This document shows positions 7,386-11,856 of a stretch of DNA of 11,856 bases, piece after piece. The notes under the pieces are model-generated. The model was not told the DNA's origin. It saw only the letters and a list, made by a program, of their open reading frames with translations, and did not search any database. The translations under genes were made by a program, and so were the position numbers. Position 1 is the first letter of the stretch. Each line of letters opens with the position of its first letter. Origin of the DNA: JALVIU01 sp964462295 (GTDB lineage: Bacteria > Atribacterota > JALVIU01); contig CAYWXH010000049.1 of the NCBI GenBank assembly GCA_964462295.1, forward strand, positions 1-11,856, in the 5' to 3' direction.

Positions 7386-7414
7386 AATATAGCAAAGTTA
7401 ATAAGACATGTCAA
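7386..7414 (-). promoter_or_regulatory. Promoter of the riboswitch and MutS-like pair
   Basis: On the - strand a perfect TTGACA (7414-7409) is followed after exactly 17 bp by TATATT (7391-7386). Transcription would start near 7379, about 18 nt before the aptamer, giving a leader of about 100 nt that contains the whole switch. This is the best sigma-70-type promoter in the window, consistent with constitutive initiation and control by termination. Confidence 0.8.
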
Positions 7415-7419
7415 GACAT
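7405..7419. promoter_or_regulatory. Candidate operator between divergent promoters
   Basis: GACATGTC (7405-7412) is a perfect palindrome, and ATGTC-AA-GACAT (7408-7419) is a second inverted repeat. The GACAT units at 7405 and 7415 are 10 bp apart, one helical turn. The site covers the -35 box of the MutS-like operon and lies just upstream of the serpin -10, so a bound protein could affect both. It may also be chance in AT-rich DNA. Confidence 0.3.
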
Positions 7420-7430
7420 AGGACCTTTTA

Positions 7431-7439
7431 TGGTATAAT
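7431..7439 (+). promoter_or_regulatory. Extended -10 promoter of the serpin gene
   Basis: TGGTATAAT is a perfect extended -10 box (TGnTATAAT) with no good -35, as is common for extended -10 promoters. The start point would be near 7446, giving a leader of roughly 24 nt with AAGGGGGT at 7456-7463 just before ATG 7470. No riboswitch or hairpin lies in this short leader. Confidence 0.65.
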
Positions 7440-7469
7440 AAATATAAATTATCATAAGGGGGTATTGAT

Positions 7470-8696
7470 ATGAAAATAGTCATAAGCCTTTTGATTGTAG
7501 GACTTTTTCTCTTTTCTTTTTCTTTTGTTTCCTATGCAAAGCCATGTGCTTCGAAAGAGGATATAGAGGCACTTGTTAGCGGAAATAATACCTTTTCCAT
7601 AAATTTGTACAAGATACTTTCTAAAGAGAATGCAAATGATAATATCTTTATTTCTCCATTTAGTATAGATGTAGCACTTGCAATGACATATGTAGGGGCT
7701 GCAGGTGATACAGCGATACAGATGGAGAAAGTATTGGAGCTTCCCTTTTCCTCTGAGAGACTACACAGGGCCTTTTCCGGCCTCATCGGTAAGATAAATG
7801 AGAAAGGTAAGGGATATGTACTAAATATAGCAAATGCACTTTGGGCAGATAAGGGCTATAAGTTTAAAGAAAAGTTTATTGAAACAATTAAAAATTACTA
7901 TTATGGTGGTTTTCGTACCCTCTCCTTTCGTACCGACCCTGAAGGTTCACGAGAAAAGATAAACAGATGGGTAGAGAATAAGACACATGATAAAATAAAA
8001 AATCTGCTTCCACCTAGGAGTATTACTTCCCTTACGAGACTTGTAATAACAAATGCTATATATTTTAAAGGAGATTGGATGCATTCTTTTAAAAAGGAGG
8101 CAACAAGACCTATACCTTTTTATCCATCTCCAGAGGGTAAAATAAATGTTCCTATGATGTATCAGAAGGAAAGTTTCTTCTATGGGGAGAAGAGAGGTAA
8201 ATATCAGACATTAATTCTCCCTTACGGTAAGGGAACTTTATCAATGGTTATTCTTCTTCCTTCCAAAAGAGATGGAATCTTTGAGCTAGAGAGGGAACTA
8301 ACATGGGAAGAACTTGTAGATGCTGTAAGTCATACCAATGAAACCAAGGTAAAGGTTTATATTCCTAAGTTTAGAGTAGAGAGAACATATAATCTTGTAA
8401 ATACCCTCTCTACTATGGGAATGCCATCTGCTTTCACAGATGAGGCCGATTTTTCCAATATGGAGCCAAAAAGGGAGCTTTATATAAGTGATGTGGTTCA
8501 TAAGGCATATATAGAAGTAAATGAAAAGGGAACAGAGGCAGCAGGTGCAACAGGTGTAGTTATTACTTTAAAATCAATGATACCAGAAGAGAGAATACCT
8601 ATTTTCCGGGCAGATCATCCATTTTTATACTTTATAATTCACAATCCAACAGGTCAGATTCTCTTTATGGGAAGGATTATAGACCCAACCAAATAG
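7470..8696 (+). CDS. Secreted serpin (serine protease inhibitor)
   Basis: This 408-residue serpin has a type I signal peptide (hydrophobic residues 4-20, likely cleavage after VSYA at 23), so it acts outside the cytoplasm. Its length and conserved blocks (NIFISPFSIDVALAM, ITNAIYFKGDW, signature ADHPFLYFI) match full inhibitory serpins. The hinge EKGTEAAGA (352-360) fits the inhibitory consensus, with Thr at P14 and small residues at P12-P9. Counting 17 residues from Glu352 places P1 at Lys368 with Ser369 as P1', pointing to a trypsin-like target; the primed side is a few residues longer than in antithrombin, so P1 could shift slightly. The Cys at 26 is not in a lipobox. It runs divergently from the MutS-like pair. 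It ends 4 nt before the assembly gap, so any terminator is not visible. Confidence 0.95.
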   Translation: MKIVISLLIVGLFLFSFSFVSYAKPCASKEDIEALVSGNNTFSINLYKILSKENANDNIFISPFSIDVALAMTYVGAAGDTAIQMEKVLELPFSSERLHRAFSGLIGKINEKGKGYVLNIANALWADKGYKFKEKFIETIKNYYYGGFRTLSFRTDPEGSREKINRWVENKTHDKIKNLLPPRSITSLTRLVITNAIYFKGDWMHSFKKEATRPIPFYPSPEGKINVPMMYQKESFFYGEKRGKYQTLILPYGKGTLSMVILLPSKRDGIFELERELTWEELVDAVSHTNETKVKVYIPKFRVERTYNLVNTLSTMGMPSAFTDEADFSNMEPKRELYISDVVHKAYIEVNEKGTEAAGATGVVITLKSMIPEERIPIFRADHPFLYFIIHNPTGQILFMGRIIDPTK

Positions 8697-8700
8697 AGGG

Positions 8701-8800
8701 NNNNNNNNNNNNNNNNNNNNNNNNNNNNNNNNNNNNNNNNNNNNNNNNNNNNNNNNNNNNNNNNNNNNNNNNNNNNNNNNNNNNNNNNNNNNNNNNNNNN
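8701..8800. other. Assembly gap of 100 Ns
   Basis: Exactly 100 undetermined bases, a common placeholder for a scaffold gap of unknown length. It hides the 3' end of the LDH2-type dehydrogenase gene and any terminators between it and the convergent serpin. Linkage of the two halves of this window rests on read pairing or another scaffolding method, not on sequence. Any reading frame crossing it is meaningless. Confidence 0.97.
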
Positions 8801-9885
8801 CCAAATTCATCTCGGAGTTCGATAAGCTGAGCTTTTAATTTTTGATCTATTTTTGCCCCTTTGTTTTTACGCTCAAGCCATGCAAGGTATTCTTTCTCTC
8901 CTGCTGTATAGATACGCTCTGCACCAGGGGCCTTTTCTGAGTTTCTAAGTGCGCGGAGTATGTCCCCTGCAGTCTTTTTAAAGCTTTCTAAATCTGTAAA
9001 TGCCTCTATATTTATGGCAAGGAAGAAATGACCTAATCTATATGGGATCTTGTTACCATTTTCATCAAATCCGGTAAGTGCCTTAAGAAATGCCCCTTGC
9101 TGAAGTGCTGCAGAGAGTAGTTCTACTACTGTTGCATATCCATAACCTTTGTAACCTGCCGTCTCTTCTCCCATTCCACCAAGTGGTACAAGTGCAGCCT
9201 TTCCTTTTACAAGGTCTATAAGGATTTGCTCTGTATCTGTCCGGTATTTCCCGTCCCTACCTATTACCCAGCCCTCGGGGATCTCTTTCCCAAGTCTTGC
9301 ATATACCTCAATCTTCCCTCTCTGTGCAACAGATGTAGCACAATCAAGCACAAATGGAAATTCTTCATCTGTGGGCATTCCAAAGGTGAGAGGATTTGTT
9401 CCAAGCATATTCTCTACACCAAAAGTGGGGGCAATAGAGGGTCTTGCATTTGTTCCTGTCATCCCTATCATTCCATTTTCTATAGCCATAAGAACATAAT
9501 ATCCGGCAATACCGTAATGGTTAGAGTTTCTTACCACAGTCATACCCATACCATATTTTTTTGCCTTATCTATTGCCATTTGCATGGCATGTTTGGCTAT
9601 TACCTGTCCCATGCCATTGTGTCCATCTATTACAGCAGTCGTAGGACCCTCTTTTACTATTTCCATATTCGTAATAGGATTTACCTGTCCTATTTTTATT
9701 CTATCTATGTATATAGGCTTAAATCTCCCCACACCATGGGAGTCTATCCCTCTTTTATCAGAGGTTATAAGTACATCTGCACATATCTTTGCATCCTCTT
9801 CGGGGACACCTACTTTTTTAAATACATCTACCATAAAATTTTCTAAAAGATCAAAATTTACCCAATAGATTTCTTCCTCTGCCAT
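8801..9885 (-). CDS. LDH2/malate dehydrogenase-family NAD(P)-dependent oxidoreductase, C-terminus in gap
   Basis: 361 complete codons are visible before the gap, and the next codon begins GG and must be Gly, so the end reads RDEFG. Family members are near 350-370 residues, so only a short tail is missing. The enzyme should oxidise a 2-hydroxyacid such as malate, lactate, sulfolactate or ureidoglycolate with NAD(P). Family blocks are present: RGIDSHGVGR (45-54) with His50, NSNHYGIAG (120-128) with His123, then GTNPLTFGMP, DCATSV and GYKGYG. The substrate cannot be fixed by eye. AGGAGG at 9893-9898 sits 7 nt before the ATG and beside the ferritin-like gene's stop, so the two are cotranscribed. 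The adjacent transporter family includes malate permeases, which makes malate a reasonable guess. Confidence 0.9.
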
Positions 9886-9900
9886 ATTGGTACCTCCTTA

Positions 9901-10401
9901 TTAAAATGGTTGAAAATCCCTCTCAAACCAACTCTCTTTAAGTAGGGCATCATATTCTTCCCTTAAAAGGTCTCTATGTCCTTCTTCCCATAGGGCAAGA
10001 CTTTCTAAGACCTTCCTTTCTTTTGGATCTTCTGCCTTTTTTGCTGCATTTTTATAAAAATTTGCAAAATCCTGCTCAATGAGAAAGGCCATTCTTAAAA
10101 CAGACATATCAGATAAAATATCCTCATCTCCCAATTTTACTCCTTCTTGTTTCTTTCTCTCTTCATAAAGGTCAGGCATATCTTCTTTTCTCTGGGGAAT
10201 CTCAGGGGGTGTCTCTCCCTTTGATAGGGCATTGTACTGAGCTTCCAATATTTTTAGATGTTCATTTTCCATCTCAGAAAGCCATTTAAAGATTTTCTCT
10301 GCACTTTTGCTTTTTACGCTGGCTGCTGCATCTTCATAAAATTTTTTACCTCTTTTTTCCATATTCATTGCATACTTTATCGCAAGTAATTCTTTACTCA
10401 T
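9901..10401 (-). CDS. Ferritin-like/rubrerythrin-type diiron protein
   Basis: This 166-residue, mostly helical cytoplasmic protein has two sequence-related halves, as in rubrerythrin-type four-helix bundles. The first half has Glu15 and Glu45-x-x-His48 (SEMENEHLKI). The second has Glu in FLIEQDFANFY and E-x-x-H in LWEEGHRDLL. These make a plausible diiron site. The C-terminal rubredoxin domain of classical rubrerythrin is absent. The family handles iron, peroxide or oxidative stress in anaerobes; the exact activity is unknown. Its own extended -10 promoter lies upstream, AGGAGG is 7 nt before the ATG, and the dehydrogenase begins 15 nt after its stop. Confidence 0.85.
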   Translation of the reverse strand: MSKELLAIKYAMNMEKRGKKFYEDAAASVKSKSAEKIFKWLSEMENEHLKILEAQYNALSKGETPPEIPQRKEDMPDLYEERKKQEGVKLGDEDILSDMSVLRMAFLIEQDFANFYKNAAKKAEDPKERKVLESLALWEEGHRDLLREEYDALLKESWFERDFQPF

Positions 10402-10429
10402 GGTGGAGCCTCCTTTTAGGTTTTTCTAA

Positions 10430-10438
10430 ATTATACCA
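10430..10438 (-). promoter_or_regulatory. Extended -10 promoter of the ferritin-like gene
   Basis: On the - strand this reads TGGTATAAT, identical to the serpin extended -10 box. Its upstream flank runs into the 3' end of the transporter gene, and no -35 is convincing. It would drive the ferritin-like and dehydrogenase genes separately from the transporter, though read-through is possible since no terminator is seen between 10451 and 10401. Confidence 0.6.
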
Positions 10439-10450
10439 TAATTTCGAAAT

Positions 10451-11488
10451 TTATTTAAAAACTCTTCCCCTATATACATTGAAAAGTGTTTGTCCTAATG
10501 TGATAACCCAAAATAGCACAAGTAACCAGTAGAGCCCAAAACCTATATTTTCTATAAGTTTTACGCCAAAGGTTTTTCCAACTACATAACTTGCAGATAC
10601 ATATGCTCCTAATGGAAAGGTAAATGCCCACCATGACATGGCATAGGGAATGCTGATTTTTCTAATATAGTAAAGTGTCATAATGATGGCCATAGCTACC
10701 CACCATATGCCAAAACTCCAAAATAGTAGCCCAAAAAAGTATATAGGTTCTCTCATCTCCATAAGAGAGGTGTGTTTTACGAGATTTATAAGTGCTGTGG
10801 TTCCAGCACCTATTGGTCCTAAGTTTATCCATATGGTAGGGGCTAAAGTCCCGGGAAGAGGATGATGGAGGATGAATCTATACATACATATTGCAAGTAG
10901 TGTGATGTATAAAAAGAATCCTGCACCCCACCCAAATATATTTAGAAGAAGTACTAATTCTTTTAGGGCAGGAGTTACATGATTTATAATAAGGCTTCCT
11001 GGAATGGGTATAACTATAAGACCTACAGGGGGTATAAACCAACCTGGATTTATGTGATCAAGTTTTACATGTTCGCCCCTAAATGCAATAAATGGGGTAA
11101 GAAGTGCAAAAAATATTGTGAAGAGTGTACCAATAAACCAGAATGTCTCTCCTATGTGGATATTTTTCCCTATAACTATATAGTTTGCAGAAAGGACAAG
11201 CATGGCTACAGAGAGTGTGGGATAAAAGTTTGAGATTACAGGGTGATAGAGATCAGATAAGGCATTTTTTGGGAAAAATATCCATCTCAAAATCCAAGGT
11301 ATTAAAAGTAGGAAAAATAGGGTTACATTAAAATAGAAAAGCCATACCCCTATTGTTTTTAGTATAGGGAAATAGGTTCCATAAAATATACTTACAAGGG
11401 CTAAAATTCCAGTTCCCATAATAGATGCAAACCATGAAGGAGTGAAGTTTTTTACTATCTGACATCTACATTCAAGCTCAGAAAACAT
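10451..11488 (-). CDS. TDT/SLAC1-family transporter (tellurite-resistance/dicarboxylate type)
   Basis: This is a 345-residue integral membrane protein with about ten hydrophobic segments. It belongs to the family of TehA, plant SLAC1, yeast Ssu1 and the malate permease Mae1. Diagnostic stretches are the N-terminal FTPSWFASIMGTGILAL (15-31), the mid-protein NPGWFIPPVGLIVIP and PGTLAPTIWINLGPIGAG. Members move anions: C4-dicarboxylates, sulfite, chloride or nitrate. The sequence alone does not choose among these. AGGAGG at 11496-11501 lies 7 nt before ATG 11488. Neighbouring a malate/lactate-type dehydrogenase favours uptake or release of an organic acid (inference). Two cysteines in the short N-terminal ECRCQ are unusual but unassigned. 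Confidence 0.88.
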   Translation of the reverse strand: MFSELECRCQIVKNFTPSWFASIMGTGILALVSIFYGTYFPILKTIGVWLFYFNVTLFFLLLIPWILRWIFFPKNALSDLYHPVISNFYPTLSVAMLVLSANYIVIGKNIHIGETFWFIGTLFTIFFALLTPFIAFRGEHVKLDHINPGWFIPPVGLIVIPIPGSLIINHVTPALKELVLLLNIFGWGAGFFLYITLLAICMYRFILHHPLPGTLAPTIWINLGPIGAGTTALINLVKHTSLMEMREPIYFFGLLFWSFGIWWVAMAIIMTLYYIRKISIPYAMSWWAFTFPLGAYVSASYVVGKTFGVKLIENIGFGLYWLLVLFWVITLGQTLFNVYRGRVFK

Positions 11489-11520
11489 CTGCTTGCCTCC
11501 TATTTAGTATTTCTTTTTTT

Positions 11521-11548
11521 ATTTTATCACTTTTTCGAAAAATTGCAA
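11521..11548 (-). promoter_or_regulatory. Promoter of the TDT-family transporter gene
   Basis: On the - strand TTGCAA (11548-11543) and TAAAAT (11526-11521) are 16 bp apart, and TGA precedes the -10, giving an extended -10 (TGnTAAAAT). The start would fall near 11514, about 26 nt before the ATG. Confidence 0.55.
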
Positions 11549-11637
11549 GATATAATTTATTGGAAAATATTTTTTGTAATAACAGGGGAGGGGTATCCAT
11601 TTGAGATTAAGATTATAATGCTATGGTCCCCTTCTTT

Positions 11638-11657
11638 GTCATTGCGAGCACCCGTAG
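11638..11657 (+). repeat. Partial palindromic repeat
   Basis: TGTCATTGCGAGCACC is identical to the first 16 bases of the full copies that follow, then the copy breaks off at CGTAG. It is a truncated unit directly abutting the complete copy at 11660. Confidence 0.7.
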
Positions 11658-11659
11658 TT

Positions 11660-11698
11660 TGTCATTGCGAGCACCACGAAGTGGTGCGTGGCAATCTC
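11660..11698 (+). repeat. Palindromic repeat, complete copy (first subtype)
   Basis: This 39-bp unit starts TGTCATTGCGAG and ends GGCAATCTC. Its centre is a perfect hairpin GCACCAC-GAA-GTGGTGC (11671-11687), extended outward by ATTGC/GCAAT. It is identical over all 39 bases to 11802-11840. It resembles the REP/MITE-like intergenic repeats with TCATTGCGAG ends seen in many bacterial genomes. No open frame or transposase accompanies it. Confidence 0.85.
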
Positions 11699-11744
11699 TC
11701 TTTTGGGGTTTCCTCATTCTCGTTCGTGCTGTCCTTCGGTACTA

Positions 11745-11789
11745 GAGATTGCTTCGTCAGAGCAAAAGGCGCTCCTCCTCGCAATGACA
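11745..11789 (-). repeat. Palindromic repeat, second subtype, reverse orientation
   Basis: Read on the - strand it begins TGTCATTGCGAGGAGGAGCG and ends GAAGCAATCTCT. It shares both ends with the first subtype but has a different centre, with GAGC/GCTC able to pair around CGCCTTTT-like sequence. The decayed copy at 66-110 is the same subtype. Confidence 0.75.
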
Positions 11790-11801
11790 ATCCACACCCT
11801 C

Positions 11802-11840
11802 TGTCATTGCGAGCACCACGAAGTGGTGCGTGGCAATCTC
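11802..11840 (+). repeat. Palindromic repeat, complete copy (first subtype)
   Basis: Identical over 39 bases to 11660-11698, with the similarity fading through a CTTTTG-containing tail after 11841. The CACCAC-GAA-GTGGTG hairpin core is intact. The identity of the two copies suggests recent spread or gene conversion. Confidence 0.85.
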
Positions 11841-11856
11841 GCTTTTGTGTTCCCCA

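Larger units (their letters stand above)
11489..11856. other. Gene-free edge: promoter and repeat cluster
   Basis: I see no gene here. Positions 11489-11548 hold the ribosome binding site and promoter of the transporter. 11549-11635 is unremarkable AT-rich sequence followed by a GGGGAGGGG tract. 11636-11856 is packed with palindromic repeats, entered separately, and probably continues past the window. Confidence 0.6.

Noticed and set aside
7542..7553. Lipoprotein signal for the serpin because of a Cys soon after the hydrophobic stretch
   Set aside because: The residues before the Cys (AKP) do not fit a lipobox; type I cleavage after VSYA is better.
8625..8810. Reading frames running through the Ns, including an extension of the dehydrogenase to 8677
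   Set aside because: Translation of undetermined bases; the residues beyond the gap are antisense to the serpin end. The gene is supported only to 8801.
9226..9868. Long + strand open frames of 206 and 94 codons
   Set aside because: They lie antisense to the well-supported dehydrogenase, are rich in Cys/Tyr/Ser runs typical of a shadow frame, and have no ribosome binding site.
11601..11619. TTGAGA and TATAAT as a + strand promoter pointing out of the window
   Set aside because: The boxes are only 7 bp apart and no -35 is found at the proper distance.
11638..11840. CRISPR array
   Set aside because: Units vary in spacing and orientation, belong to two subtypes and have no regular spacers; no cas gene is present.

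Overview
This is an AT-rich bacterial window with compact gene packing, strong AGGAGG-type ribosome binding sites and A/T-rich -10 boxes. The gene content (a bacterial serpin, a two-Fe ferritin-like protein, an LDH2-type dehydrogenase, a fluoride-type riboswitch closely resembling the one known from Thermotoga) fits an anaerobic, possibly thermophilic bacterium. I cannot name the lineage from sequence alone. The window is a scaffold: a run of exactly 100 Ns (8701-8800) marks a gap of unknown true size.

Layout. (1) 1-273: gene-free edge carrying decayed copies of a dispersed palindromic repeat, then a promoter. (2) 274-4263, + strand: a tight five-gene operon: a NifX/NifB-like small protein, a patatin-like phospholipase, a PlsC-type acyltransferase, an OmpR-type response regulator and its membrane histidine kinase. 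Pairing a deacylating and a reacylating enzyme with a two-component system suggests envelope lipid remodelling under sensory control (inference). (3) 4265-7278, - strand: two tandem MutS-related ATPases whose genes overlap by ATGA. The second one's stop codon lies 1 nt from the kinase stop. (4) 7279-7469: a divergent control region. On the - strand it holds a consensus promoter, a fluoride (crcB-type) riboswitch aptamer and an overlapping intrinsic terminator just before the first MutS-like gene. On the + strand it holds an extended -10 promoter for a secreted serpin. (5) 7470-8696: the serpin. (6) 8801-11488, - strand: a TDT/SLAC1-family anion or C4-dicarboxylate transporter, a ferritin-like diiron protein and an LDH2-family malate/lactate-type dehydrogenase whose C-terminus is lost in the gap. 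(7) 11489-11856: the transporter promoter and a cluster of palindromic repeats of the same family as at the left edge.

The most notable point is the fluoride-type riboswitch placed in front of two MutS-like ATPases rather than a fluoride exporter. Both ATPases lack the mismatch-recognition domain and both carry Asn-Glu in place of Asp-Glu at Walker B; only one keeps the conserved late His. They look like an obligate pair (perhaps a heterodimer) induced by fluoride. MutS-like genes downstream of this RNA class have been noted in the literature, but to my knowledge their job in fluoride response is unexplained.
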